Below the pieces are notes generated by a model. That model ran no database searches. It saw only the letters and a program-made list of their open reading frames with translations, and was not told the origin of the DNA. DNA of 64,000 bases from JAKFDI01 sp044508835 (GTDB lineage: Bacteria; Pseudomonadota; Gammaproteobacteria; Burkholderiales; Burkholderiaceae_C), in contig JBIQHD010000006.1 of NCBI GenBank assembly GCA_044508835.1, positions 119,882 to 183,881 on the forward strand, given 5' to 3'. This document shows positions 33,764-42,045 of the stretch, piece after piece; position 1 is the first letter of the stretch; the number at the start of each line of letters is the position of its first letter. The position numbers and the translations under genes were made by a program.

Positions 33764-33839
33764 GGCCTGGTAGCTCAGTTGGTAGAGCAGCGGATTGAAA
33801 ATCCGCGTGTCGGTGGTTCGATTCCGCCCCAGGCCACCA
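33764..33839 (+). tRNA. tRNA-Phe (anticodon GAA), CCA encoded
   Basis: 76 bases folding as a standard cloverleaf. Acceptor GGCCTGG (33764-33770) pairs with CCAGGCC (33829-33835), then A and an encoded CCA. D-arm GCTC/GAGC, anticodon stem GCGGA/TCCGC with loop TTGAAAA giving anticodon GAA, variable loop GTGTC, T-arm GGTGG-TTCGATT-CCGCC. All stems are fully paired apart from one T-G in the T-arm. Confidence 0.97.
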
Positions 33840-33884
33840 AGGACTTTTCAGGCCATCCCGGCAGATTCCGCAGCAGCGCCACCC

Positions 33885-33916
33885 AGCCCTCGAGCCCCAA
33901 GGCCCCAGGGCTTTTT
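33885..33916 (+). terminator. Rho-independent terminator after tRNA-Phe
   Basis: AGCCCT (33885-33890) pairs perfectly with AGGGCT (33907-33912) around a GC-rich 16-base loop that can itself pair, followed by T5. It lies 45 bases downstream of the tRNA, at the expected end of its transcript. Confidence 0.7.
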
Positions 33917-34067
33917 CGTTGACTGCAGGCACCCGCTGCGAGTGCGTGTCGCATCCCCCAGGAGAGGGGGCATTCTTCTGCTGGACTCCCCCCATGTCGA
34001 CACCAAAGAAGTAAAGCCGGCCACGATGGCATGACAGAGCATGCGCGCCTCAAACGGAGGAGGACGC

Positions 34068-35399
34068 ATGAACAATGGACACATCGGCGCCCGGCCGAGC
34101 GCGTGTCACCCCGGCAAGTGCTGCTGCATCGCTCGGCGCCGCAGCCCGACGGCAGTCGACATCGCGCCGCAGGCGGCGGACCTGACGAGACACAGCCAGC
34201 AGGGATATCGCGCGGTGCTGATCGGCCATTCGCAGGGCAACCGCTTCGCCAGTACTGTCTATGACGACTGCCTCGCACATGCCCGGAAGACGGGGGCCGC
34301 TGCAAGGCAAGCCAAAGTCCAACTCAGGACCGTTGCATTCGCGCGCCCGCTGTCCATCTGCCTGCTCAATGCCGCGCTGTGCCTGGCGCTGGCTGCATGC
34401 GGAGGCGGCGGCGATGACGGTCCGACGAATGCCATCACGGCCGACACTGCGGCGACGCCCACGACTGTCACGCCGTCGCATCCCGTCACCGCCCGGACCG
34501 CTGTGCTGGAACAACGGAAGACGCCTCTGTCGGCTTCATCGGACACATCGGTGGTCGACGGCGTGCGTCCCGACGTGACAGCGTTCATCGCTGCGCTCAC
34601 CGTTGCCGATACGCAGCGTGCCGTGCTCTACCAGGCTGCCCGCGCCTTGCAGACCACGTTGACCGTGGACCTGGCCAGGCGCGCCGGGTTGCAGGCGGCG
34701 GTGGACGACCTGGCGCAGGCACAGGCTTGCACGAGAACCCATTTCGCCAATGGCGAGGCGATATGGGGCGCACTGAAGAAGAGGACCTACGACACACTGC
34801 TGCGGCGTTTGCGCCAGGCCTTGTTCCTCGCTGCAAGCCATTTGCTCACTGAGCGGCACGCCGATGTGGTTTGCACCAGCGCACCGCCCCCAGACAGCGG
34901 GGATGGTGACAGCGGCATCCCGACCCCACCCTCACCGCCATCGCCACCGCCCAGCGCTGCCCTGCAGCTGCGCGAGGAGATTGCGCGCCTCGAACAACAG
35001 GGAGTGCTGCCCACACTGGACCGCGGCACCGACATCCGCGGGCCGGATGCAAACAGCAACGGCGTGCGCGACGACATCGATGCCTACATTGCCGCGCTGC
35101 CGATCACCGATCCGCAAAAGAAGGCCGCCATGCAAACGGCCCGCGTGCAGCAGCGTTCCTTGCTGATGGATCTGGACGACAAGGCCGCAGTCAAAGCGCT
35201 GGGCGACGCCAGCATGGCAGCCACGGCATGTATCGGTGATGCATTCGAACCCGATCGCCGCCAGTCATACGAGGTCGCCAGAAGGATCGAGGCGATCACG
35301 GCCAACACGCCCGAGCGCGCGAGACGTTATATCCAATACATGGCGGCGTTGTCGGGCACCTCCACGACTTATCCCGAAGGCAACACTTGCGAAGAGTGA
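34068..35399 (+). CDS. Chimeric-looking lipoprotein ORF with hydrolase-elbow fragment and two internal repeats
   Basis: 443 residues from the ATG at 34068, preceded by GGAGGAGG at 34056-34063. Residues about 50-65 read YRAVLIGHSQGNRFASTVYD, the nucleophile-elbow region of a lipase-like protein with nothing else of that fold. From about residue 93 a separate signal-peptide-like segment appears, ending in the lipobox LALAACGGGG. After that come two related repeats: a degenerate one near residue 165 (VRPDVTAFIAALTVADTQRA) and a better one near 330 (DANSNGVRDDIDAYIAALPITDPQKKAAMQ), which has a Ca-binding-like DxNxNGxRDD loop. The lipobox is internal, so the ORF looks like two genes joined, or the real start lies further in. 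Codon use is less GC-biased than the neighbours, suggesting recent acquisition beside the tRNA. No function is assignable. Confidence 0.6.
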   Translation: MNNGHIGARPSACHPGKCCCIARRRSPTAVDIAPQAADLTRHSQQGYRAVLIGHSQGNRFASTVYDDCLAHARKTGAAARQAKVQLRTVAFARPLSICLLNAALCLALAACGGGGDDGPTNAITADTAATPTTVTPSHPVTARTAVLEQRKTPLSASSDTSVVDGVRPDVTAFIAALTVADTQRAVLYQAARALQTTLTVDLARRAGLQAAVDDLAQAQACTRTHFANGEAIWGALKKRTYDTLLRRLRQALFLAASHLLTERHADVVCTSAPPPDSGDGDSGIPTPPSPPSPPPSAALQLREEIARLEQQGVLPTLDRGTDIRGPDANSNGVRDDIDAYIAALPITDPQKKAAMQTARVQQRSLLMDLDDKAAVKALGDASMAATACIGDAFEPDRRQSYEVARRIEAITANTPERARRYIQYMAALSGTSTTYPEGNTCEE

Positions 35400-35445
35400 G
35401 CAAGGCAGCTGAGCGCTCGCCGCCACGGCAGGCGGGTTGTGCACT

Positions 35446-36336
35446 TCAGCTGCGGCGACGCATCGTCTTCTTCGCCTCGTTCCGCGACACCTCCATCAGC
35501 GCCATCAACGCACGCAGCGGCGCGCTCGCATCACCAGCCCACACCAGTCGGGTGCGGTTGACGCGCAGCTTGGCGGGCAGGGGGTGGCGCTGCACGGCTC
35601 GGCCGAGGACGGCCTGGTCAAGCAGTTCCGAAGGGATGATGCCCACGCCGGTGCCGGCAGCCACGCAGGCCACGATGGCGTGGTACGAGCCCAGGTCCAG
35701 GATCTTTCCGGGCGAGACGCCTCCGCCGGCCAGCCACTCGGTCAGGCGGCGGCGGTAGGAACAGCCGTTCGGAAAGGCGACCAACGTCCGGCCCGCCAGG
35801 TCGCGCGCACGCCGCAGCGCGGGCGCCCCCTTGGCACTGATCAGCACCAGTTCCTCCTCGAAGGCCGGCGCCGCGGTGAAGCGGCCCTTGTCGAAGGGCT
35901 CGGACACGAACGCCGCCTCGACCTCGAAGCGTTCGAGCATGCGCAGCAGCGCCGCGGTCGTCCCGGTCTGCAGCTCGACCGACACGTCCGGGTAGCGGGC
36001 ATGGAACGCCGACAGCACCGGCGGCAGCCGCGCGCCCGCCGCGCTTTCCAGCGAGCCCAGCCGCAGCACGCCGCGCACGGCGCCGCTGCGCAGTGCCTGC
36101 TCGGCGGCGTCGGCCATCTGCAGCAGGCGCTCGGCGTGGCCGAGCAGCGTGCGCCCGGGCTCGGTGAGCGCGAGGCCGCGGCCCTGCCGCTGGAACAGGG
36201 CGACGCCCAGGCGCTCCTCGAGCTGCTTGATCCGCGTGGTGACGTTGGAGGGCACGCGGTGCAGCCGGCCGGCGGCCCGCGTGACGCCGCCTTCGTGCAC
36301 CACGGCGCGGAAGATGTCCAGGTCGTCGAGATCCAT
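35446..36336 (-). CDS. LysR family transcriptional regulator
   Basis: 296 residues from the ATG at 36336 (other in-frame ATGs at 36339 and 36345). The N-terminal winged helix MDLDDLDIFRAVVHEGGVTRAAGRLHRVPSNVTTRIKQLEERLGVALFQRQGRGLALTEPG is typical, followed by the periplasmic-binding-protein-like effector domain (LRLGSLESAAGARLPPVLSAFHARYPDVSVEL, AAGTGVGIIPSELL). It is divergent from the MFS gene, and a palindrome between them is a likely binding site, so it probably controls that exporter. The VPSNVTTRIKQLEE recognition helix and FEVEAAFVSEPF segment resemble regulators of efflux permeases. Inducer unknown. Confidence 0.93.
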   Translation of the reverse strand: MDLDDLDIFRAVVHEGGVTRAAGRLHRVPSNVTTRIKQLEERLGVALFQRQGRGLALTEPGRTLLGHAERLLQMADAAEQALRSGAVRGVLRLGSLESAAGARLPPVLSAFHARYPDVSVELQTGTTAALLRMLERFEVEAAFVSEPFDKGRFTAAPAFEEELVLISAKGAPALRRARDLAGRTLVAFPNGCSYRRRLTEWLAGGGVSPGKILDLGSYHAIVACVAAGTGVGIIPSELLDQAVLGRAVQRHPLPAKLRVNRTRLVWAGDASAPLRALMALMEVSRNEAKKTMRRRS

Positions 36337-36337
36337 C

Positions 36338-36354
36338 ATTCTCATTCAGAGAAT
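36338..36354. promoter_or_regulatory. LysR-type operator ATTCTC-N5-GAGAAT
   Basis: Perfect 6-base arms ATTCTC and GAGAAT across ATTCA, containing a T-N11-A LysR core (TCTCATTCAGAGA). It lies in the 65-base gap between the divergent LysR and MFS genes, immediately upstream of the LysR start. Confidence 0.65.
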
Positions 36355-36401
36355 GGTATGTCTCGATAATTCAGTAGTCAAAGCGCATTCGATCCGCTCC
36401 A

Positions 36402-37604
36402 ATGCGCGCCATGGCCCGCGCCGCGCACCCCCCGATCGATCCGCCGGACGGCCCGGCATGGCATCTCGTCGCCGCCGGCATCGTCGCGCTGGCCATCGCG
36501 ATGGGGATCGGCCGCTTCGCGTTCACGCCGCTGCTGCCGCTGATGCTGCGCGACGGCACGCTGAGCGCCGCCGCGGGCGCCGAGTGGGCGGCGGCCAACT
36601 ACGGCGGCTATTTCGTCGGCGCGCTGACCGCCTCCTGGTTCGCCCGCGACCCGCAGCGCGGCCTGCGCCTGGCGCTGGTCGGGGTGGCGCTGACGACGCC
36701 CGCCATCGCGGGGCTCGACGGCGCCCTGCTCCGCCCCGGCGGCCTGGTGCTGCGCGCGGCCGCGGGCGTCTTCAGCGCGTGGGTGCTGGTGTGCACGAGC
36801 AGCTGGTGCCTGGCGGAGCTGGCACGGCGCGGCACGCCGCGGCTGGGCGCCTGGATCTATGCCGGCGTCGGCCTGGGCATCGCCCTGGCCGGCATGCTCG
36901 CCTGGCTCGGCGGCCGGCAGCCGGCCCGGTGGCTGTGGCTGGAGCTCGGGCTGCTCGCGATGGCCGGCACCGCATGCCTCGCGAGAGGCCCGCGCAGTGC
37001 CCCGGCAGCCGTCGCCGCGCCGGCCGCGCCGCCGACGGACGCGCCGCGCGGGCACCGTCCGCTGGTGGCGTGCTACGGCATCCTCGGCTTCGGCTACATC
37101 ATCCCGGCGACGTTCCTGCCGACGATGGCCCGGGAGCAGGCCGCCGATCCGATGGTGTTCGGGCTGACCTGGCCGCTGTTCGGCGCGGCGGCGGCGCTGT
37201 CCGTGGCGGCGGCCGCCCGCTGGCTCTCCGGCTGGCCGCGCCGGCACGTCTGGGCGCTCGCCCACGCCGCGATGGCGCTCGGCACCGCGCTGCCGGTGGC
37301 GACGCAGGCGCTCGGGTCGCTGGCCGGCTCGGCGGTCCTCGTGGGCGGCACCTTCATGGTCGCCACGATGGCCGGCCTGCAGTTGGCCCGCGAACGCGCC
37401 CCCGCCGACCCGACGCCCCTGCTGGCCCGGATGACCGCCGCCTTCGCCCTCGGGCAGATCGCCGGGCCGCTGGTGGTGCGCGCATTGGGCCCCGGCCGCT
37501 GGCTCGGCCTCGATGCCGTCGCCTGGACGCATGCGGCCGCCACGCTGCTGCTGTGCGCGAGCGCCGCCTGGCTGTGGCGCCGGGCCGCGCCTGCCCCGCG
37601 ATGA
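36402..37604 (+). CDS. YbfB/YjiJ family MFS transporter
   Basis: 400 residues with about 12 membrane helices. The first helix has the family signature VAAGIVALAIAMGIGRFAFTPLLPLML, and ANYGGYFVGALTASW follows as in YbfB/YjiJ transporters. A Pro/Ala-rich cytoplasmic loop of about 20 residues splits the two six-helix halves (near residue 210). The family is one of the smaller MFS groups; the substrate is unknown, and export is usual. The ATG at 36402 or 36411 could be the start. Divergent from its probable LysR regulator. Confidence 0.85.
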   Translation: MRAMARAAHPPIDPPDGPAWHLVAAGIVALAIAMGIGRFAFTPLLPLMLRDGTLSAAAGAEWAAANYGGYFVGALTASWFARDPQRGLRLALVGVALTTPAIAGLDGALLRPGGLVLRAAAGVFSAWVLVCTSSWCLAELARRGTPRLGAWIYAGVGLGIALAGMLAWLGGRQPARWLWLELGLLAMAGTACLARGPRSAPAAVAAPAAPPTDAPRGHRPLVACYGILGFGYIIPATFLPTMAREQAADPMVFGLTWPLFGAAAALSVAAAARWLSGWPRRHVWALAHAAMALGTALPVATQALGSLAGSAVLVGGTFMVATMAGLQLARERAPADPTPLLARMTAAFALGQIAGPLVVRALGPGRWLGLDAVAWTHAAATLLLCASAAWLWRRAAPAPR

Positions 37605-37634
37605 AGCGCGACGGGCGAACCCTCGCCGTCGGCC

Positions 37635-38789
37635 TCAGTCGTGGGCGACCGGCAGGCCGCTCGCCTCCCACTCGGGCAGGCCGCCGCGGAACCAGTAGAC
37701 CCGGCTGAAGCCGTTCGCCGCGGCGAACTTGCTGGCCTTGTACGACTTCCAGCACTCGGCGCCGTTGCACGAGAAGATGGTCGGCTTCGACTTGTCGAGC
37801 TTCGCGATGGCCGAGGCGTCGTCGTGGCTCATGTCGAAGGCCACGTCCTTCAGGCTCTTCTCGACGTACGGCGCGAACACCGCGTTCGGCACGCGCCTGG
37901 CCTTGTATTCCTTCTCGCTGCGCGCATCCACGATCACCGCGCCCTGCTCGATCAGCGCCTTCGCCTGCGCCGCCGTCACCACCTGGGCGCCGGGCAGGTG
38001 GGTGGGCGTGAAGATGCCCAGCTCGGCGACGTGCTGGTACTCGCTCAGCTCGGGGCGCAGCGTCACCGGCTTCAGGCCGACGCCGGGCACGGCGGCGGTG
38101 AACCATTTCGACAGGCGCGCGCGGACGTCCGGCGGCAGGTCGCGCCTCACGACGACGGAGAAGCCGCCCGGCACCGCGGTGGAGGTGGCGAGCACCCGCG
38201 CGACGCCCGGGTTCTGCCGGGCCCAGTCGTCCCAGTCGCTGCGGCGGATCACGGTGGCGTCGGACACGCCCACCGTCACCGCGGCCAGGCCGGCCTGCGG
38301 ATAGCGCGCGTGCTCCACCGCCTTCAGGTCCTTGAACGACAGGCCGGTGGCGTTGAGCATGCCGCGCGCCATGTAGGTGTAGATGGAGTCCTGCTGCGGC
38401 AGGTAGATCTTGCCGCCGCGCACCGCTTCGGCGGAGGCGAGCTGCTGCCGGCCCACGAGCACGTACTGCTCGGCCTGGTCGGTCGCCCCCACGAGCTCGT
38501 AGCCACGCGACAGGGCCGAGGCCGCCACCTGCGCCGGGGCGATGAAGACGTCGTAGCCGCCGCTTCGCGTGGCGCGCATCACGTCGGCGAGGTCTTCGCT
38601 GGTCACCACGCTCACCGGCTGGCCCAGGGCCTTCGACAGGCTGGCCGCCATCGACAGGCGCGAGACGCTCAACCCGTCCTTGCGCGAGGTGGGCTCGATC
38701 GCCACCACGGCCGACAGCTCCGCCGCCGCATGGGCGCACGCCAGCAGCGTTGCCGCCGCCGCCCACAGCCTGATCCTGCTGATTCCCAT
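37635..38789 (-). CDS. Periplasmic PhnD-like binding domain fused to a rhodanese domain
   Basis: 384 residues with a signal peptide (ISRIRLWAAAATLLACAHAAA). Residues about 26-255 look like a phosphate/phosphonate-type binding protein of the PhnD kind: LGQPVSVVTSEDLADVMRATRSGGYDVFIAPAQVAASAL, KIYLPQQDSIYTYMARGML, AVTVGVSDATVIRRSDWDDW. Residues about 275-384 are a rhodanese domain: VTAAQAKALIEQGAVIVDARSEKEYKARRVPNAV, and the active loop IFSCNGAECWKSYKASK with catalytic Cys341, then GFSRVYWFRGGLPEWEASGLPV. Rhodaneses move sulfane sulfur; a periplasmic one paired with a sulfite dehydrogenase across a divergent promoter points to reduced-sulfur handling. The role of the PhnD-like part is unclear, possibly binding an oxyanion such as thiosulfate or phosphite. 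Confidence 0.9.
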   Translation of the reverse strand: MGISRIRLWAAAATLLACAHAAAELSAVVAIEPTSRKDGLSVSRLSMAASLSKALGQPVSVVTSEDLADVMRATRSGGYDVFIAPAQVAASALSRGYELVGATDQAEQYVLVGRQQLASAEAVRGGKIYLPQQDSIYTYMARGMLNATGLSFKDLKAVEHARYPQAGLAAVTVGVSDATVIRRSDWDDWARQNPGVARVLATSTAVPGGFSVVVRRDLPPDVRARLSKWFTAAVPGVGLKPVTLRPELSEYQHVAELGIFTPTHLPGAQVVTAAQAKALIEQGAVIVDARSEKEYKARRVPNAVFAPYVEKSLKDVAFDMSHDDASAIAKLDKSKPTIFSCNGAECWKSYKASKFAAANGFSRVYWFRGGLPEWEASGLPVAHD

Positions 38790-39064
38790 GACGACCTCCT
38801 CGTTGGTTTATCCGGCACCGGGGACGGGCAAAAGCATGCCGCCCCTGCATGGCTTGTCGGCCGGCGCTGGCGCGTGGATGAGACGAAGACACATCCGGAA
38901 ACGTTGCAACCGGTATCCGGCGCCGCCCGTGGCACGAGGCGAGGGCCGCGAGCCCCCGTGCGAACCCGGGTACGGCCCTCGGCGTGGCTGGGCAATATGG
39001 CCGCTCGCCCTTCCCGCCGACGGTCTCGCTGAACGGCCGCGGCCCCTTCCGGAGAACGATCCCG

Positions 39065-40264
39065 ATGAACGCTTCCCTTCCTTCCCTTCGCCGCCGTCAT
39101 CTGCTGGCCGGTTCCGCCGGCGCCATGGCCGCCGCCGGCCTCGGCACCTGGCCGGGCGCGGCATCGGCACAGGCCAAGCCGCTGCCGGCCTACGCGGCGT
39201 GGAAAGACGCCGGAAGCGTGATCGTGCACAGCGCCAACACCATCGAGACGCGGCGCGGCGCCTACGGCACCAGCGTGCTGACGCCGTCGAACCAGCTCTA
39301 CGTGCGCAACAACCTGCCGCCGCCGGACGCCTCGGTGGTCGACGATGCCGACGCCTGGCAGCTCGCCATCGAGGGCGTGACGCACGCGCGCACGCTCACC
39401 CTCGGCCAGCTCAAGTCGCTCGGCATCGAGACGGTGGCGACGGTGCTGCAGTGCTCGGGCAACGGACGCGGCTTCTTCCCGCACAAGCCGAGCGGCACGC
39501 AGTGGACGGTGGGCGCGGCCGGCTGCGTGCTGTGGAGCGGCGTGCCGGTGCGCACCGTGGTCGAGGCGCTCGGCGGCGTGTCCGCCGGCGCGGTCTACAT
39601 GACCGGCACGGGGGGCGAGAAGCTGCCGGCCGGCGTCGACCCGAAGAGCGTGCTGGTGGAACGCTCGGTGCCGCTGGGCGCGATGGCCGACGCGCTGCTC
39701 GCCTGGGAGCTGAACGGCGCGCCGCTGCCGCTGGCGCACGGCGGCCCGCTGCGGCTCGTGGTGCCCGGCTACCAGGGCGTGAACAACGTCAAGTACATCA
39801 AGCGGCTGGCCTTCACCACCGCCGAGTCCGACGCCCGCATCATGACCAACAGCTACCGCATGGCGCCGGTGGGCGGCAAGTCCGATCCGTCGCAGCCCTC
39901 GGTGCTGGAGATGAACGTGAAGTCCTGGATCAACGGGCCGGTGCCCGACGACGGCAAGCTGACGGCCGGCACCACGCAGATCCACGGCGTGGCCTTCAGC
40001 GGCACCTCGCCGGTCCAGCGGGTGGAGGTGTCGATCGACGGCGGCAAGACCTGGCGCGATGCGCGCTTCGTCGGCCCGAGCCTCGGCAAGTACGCCTGGC
40101 GCCAGTTCGTGCTGCAGGCGCACCTGCCGCCCGGCACGCACACGCTGGCGAGCCGCGCCACCGACGCCGCGGGCCACGTCCAGCCGCAGCAGCGGGTCGA
40201 GAACAACCGCGGCTACAACAACAACAGCTGGGCCGACCACGCGGTGACGGTCACGGTCGCGTGA
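39065..40264 (+). CDS. sorA: Sulfite dehydrogenase molybdopterin subunit SorA
   Basis: 399 residues. A Tat-type leader (RRRHLLAGSAGAMAAAGLGTWPGAASA) sends the folded enzyme to the periplasm. The sulfite oxidase Mo domain carries the molybdenum-ligating cysteine in VATVLQCSGNGRGFFP (Cys130), with VGAAGCVLWSGVPVRTVVEAL, LAHGGPLRLVVPGYQGVNNVKYIKRL and a C-terminal dimerisation domain starting near PVQRVEVSIDGGKTWRDARF. The order and size match the SorA subunit that oxidises sulfite to sulfate and passes electrons to SorB. The ATG at 39065 begins the Tat signal; longer in-frame starts upstream lack it. It is coupled to sorB by a GTGA overlap. Confidence 0.93.
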   Translation: MNASLPSLRRRHLLAGSAGAMAAAGLGTWPGAASAQAKPLPAYAAWKDAGSVIVHSANTIETRRGAYGTSVLTPSNQLYVRNNLPPPDASVVDDADAWQLAIEGVTHARTLTLGQLKSLGIETVATVLQCSGNGRGFFPHKPSGTQWTVGAAGCVLWSGVPVRTVVEALGGVSAGAVYMTGTGGEKLPAGVDPKSVLVERSVPLGAMADALLAWELNGAPLPLAHGGPLRLVVPGYQGVNNVKYIKRLAFTTAESDARIMTNSYRMAPVGGKSDPSQPSVLEMNVKSWINGPVPDDGKLTAGTTQIHGVAFSGTSPVQRVEVSIDGGKTWRDARFVGPSLGKYAWRQFVLQAHLPPGTHTLASRATDAAGHVQPQQRVENNRGYNNNSWADHAVTVTVA

Positions 40265-40617
40265 CGGGGCGCCTGCCGGCCCGCGCACGGGCGGCCTGGC
40301 CGCCCGTGGCGCTGGCGCTCGCCGCCCTGTGCGCCGCACCGTCGCACGCCGACGACGCGGCGCAGCGCGCGCTGGGCAAGCAGCTGTTCCTCGGCGGTGC
40401 GGAGCCGGCCTGCGCGATCTGCCACACGCTGGCCGACGCGGGCTCGCAGGGCGCCGTCGGACCGGTGCTCGACGAACTCAAGCCCGACGCGGCGCGCGTG
40501 GCCGCCGCGCTCCGCGACGGCGTGGGCGCGATGCCGTCCTACCAGGACAAGCTGACGCCGGAGCAGATCGCGGCGATCGCCCGCTACGTCTCGGCCGCCA
40601 GCGGCGGCGCGCCGTAG
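40261..40617 (+). CDS. sorB: Cytochrome c subunit SorB
   Basis: 118 residues from a GTG that overlaps the sorA stop (40261-40264). Signal peptide ends at AAPSHA. A single heme c site CAICH (Cys51, Cys54, His55) and Met91 in GAMPSYQDKL as the axial ligand define a small class I cytochrome c. SorB accepts electrons from the SorA molybdenum centre and passes them to the respiratory chain. Size and coupling match the SorAB heterodimer known from chemolithotrophic and heterotrophic sulfite oxidisers. Confidence 0.93.
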   Translation: MTGRLPARARAAWPPVALALAALCAAPSHADDAAQRALGKQLFLGGAEPACAICHTLADAGSQGAVGPVLDELKPDAARVAAALRDGVGAMPSYQDKLTPEQIAAIARYVSAASGGAP

Positions 40618-40637
40618 CGCGCACCGCGGACCCGCGT

Positions 40638-41795
40638 TCAGGAAACGACGCGGCCCTTGTCGCCGAACACCGTCATCTCGACGCGCTCGGAGGCCACGTA
40701 CGGCGCGCTCGCGCCGAAGCCGAAGTTGAGGTCGCCCAGCTCGAGGCGGCGCATGGCGGCCAGGCCGGCGCGCATCTTCTCGCGCGTGAGCTCGCGCCCG
40801 CCGCGGCGCAGGCCCTCGATCACCACCTGCGCGTTGAGCCACGATTCGAAGGCGGCGCCGTCGACCGTCGTCAGGCCGGCGGCCTTCATCTGCGACTGGA
40901 AGGTGCGCACGGCGGCGAACTTCTCCTGCTCGGCGCGCGGGAACACCCGCGCCACGGCGACGCCCTTGATCGCGTCGCCGAGCTTGGGGAACTCGCTCGG
41001 GATCAGCGCCACGGACACGCCCGCGATCGGCAGCGCCGGCATGCGCGTGCGCAGCGGCAGGATGAACGAGGTGGTCGCCGCGCCGGTGGTCGCCACGAAG
41101 ATGCCGCCGGCCTTGGCCGCGATCACCTTCTGCGCGATCTCCTCGCCGTTGCCGCCGTCGATGGCGAGCGCGAAGGCGCCCACCGGCTTGATCGCCAGGC
41201 GCTGGAAGGCGCGCTCGGCGTCGTTGAGCACTTCCTTGCCGAAGGCGTTGTCGAGATAGACCACCGCCATGTCGCGGATGCCCATGCCCGACATCAGCGC
41301 GAGCGCGTGCTTCACCTCGTCGGTGTAGCTCGGGCGCACGTGGAAGGTGAAGCGCTGCTCCTTGGTGCGCAGCGACGCCGCGCCCGTCACCGGCCCGACG
41401 AAGGGCACGCCTTCCTTCTCGACCAGCGGGATCACGCCGTGGTTGTTGGCCGTGCCGAAGACGGACATCAGCGCGAAGATCTCGTTGCCGGCGATCATCT
41501 TCGCGGCGTTCTCGACGCTGCGCTTGGGCACGTAGGCATCGTCCATCGCGACGAGGCGGATCTCGCGCCCGTGGATGCCGCCCGCCTTGTTGGCCGCCTC
41601 GAACGCGGCCTTCATGCCGTTCACGTGGCCGCGCCCGGCGCCGCCCAGCATGCCCGACAGCGCCAGCGTGCTGCCGATGGTGACGTGGCGTGCCGACAGC
41701 GCGCCGTCGGAGGCGGACGCCTGCTGCGTCCATGCGGAAACGCCGAGCGATGCCGCCACGCCGGCCGCCGTCTGGATGAAGGTTCTGCGCTGCAT
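40638..41795 (-). CDS. Branched-chain amino acid-type ABC transporter substrate-binding protein (LivJ/LivK family)
   Basis: 385 residues with a signal peptide (MQRRTFIQTAAGVAASLG...ASA). The mature sequence shows the Periplasmic_binding family 6 features: VTIGSTLALSGMLGGAGRGHVNGMKAAFEAANKAGGIHGREIRLVAMDDAYVP, VFGTANNHGVIPLVEKEGVPFVGPVTGA, and MAVVYLDNAFGKEVLNDAERAF. Such receptors bind amino acids, amides or aromatic acids. No permease or ATPase genes accompany it, so it is an orphan receptor, as is common in Burkholderiales. It is convergent with sorB and divergent from the LuxR-type regulator across a 250-base gap in which I see no clear operator. Confidence 0.9.
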   Translation of the reverse strand: MQRRTFIQTAAGVAASLGVSAWTQQASASDGALSARHVTIGSTLALSGMLGGAGRGHVNGMKAAFEAANKAGGIHGREIRLVAMDDAYVPKRSVENAAKMIAGNEIFALMSVFGTANNHGVIPLVEKEGVPFVGPVTGAASLRTKEQRFTFHVRPSYTDEVKHALALMSGMGIRDMAVVYLDNAFGKEVLNDAERAFQRLAIKPVGAFALAIDGGNGEEIAQKVIAAKAGGIFVATTGAATTSFILPLRTRMPALPIAGVSVALIPSEFPKLGDAIKGVAVARVFPRAEQEKFAAVRTFQSQMKAAGLTTVDGAAFESWLNAQVVIEGLRRGGRELTREKMRAGLAAMRRLELGDLNFGFGASAPYVASERVEMTVFGDKGRVVS

Positions 41796-42045
41796 GTCTT
41801 TCTCCGCCGGCCACCGCGGCGGCCGTCCCATGGTTACCAGATGCAAGATGCGGCGCGCAGGGTAGTGCGGCCCGCCGGCCGTGTCGATCGCGCGTGCGAC
41901 GGCGCGCCGGAGAAGTCCGCCCAAGCGCGGCAGGCGTCACGCTTTGGCGGTGCCGTGGATGGCCGCGTCGAATCCCGTGGACGCGGGGATGCCGAACCTG
42001 TAACAGGCGAGAACAATCACTCCGTCACGTCTTGTTACTTTCCCC

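Noticed and set aside
33775..34305. Minus-strand ORF over the tRNA-Phe gene ending in GGIEPPTRGFSIRCSTN
   Set aside because: This is the well-known artefact of translating the antisense of tRNA-Phe; the codons overlap the mature tRNA and its terminator.
33764..35399. Integrated element with att sites next to tRNA-Phe
   Set aside because: No direct repeat of the tRNA 3' end and no integrase gene is found in the window, so there is only a weak GC signal and a chimeric ORF.
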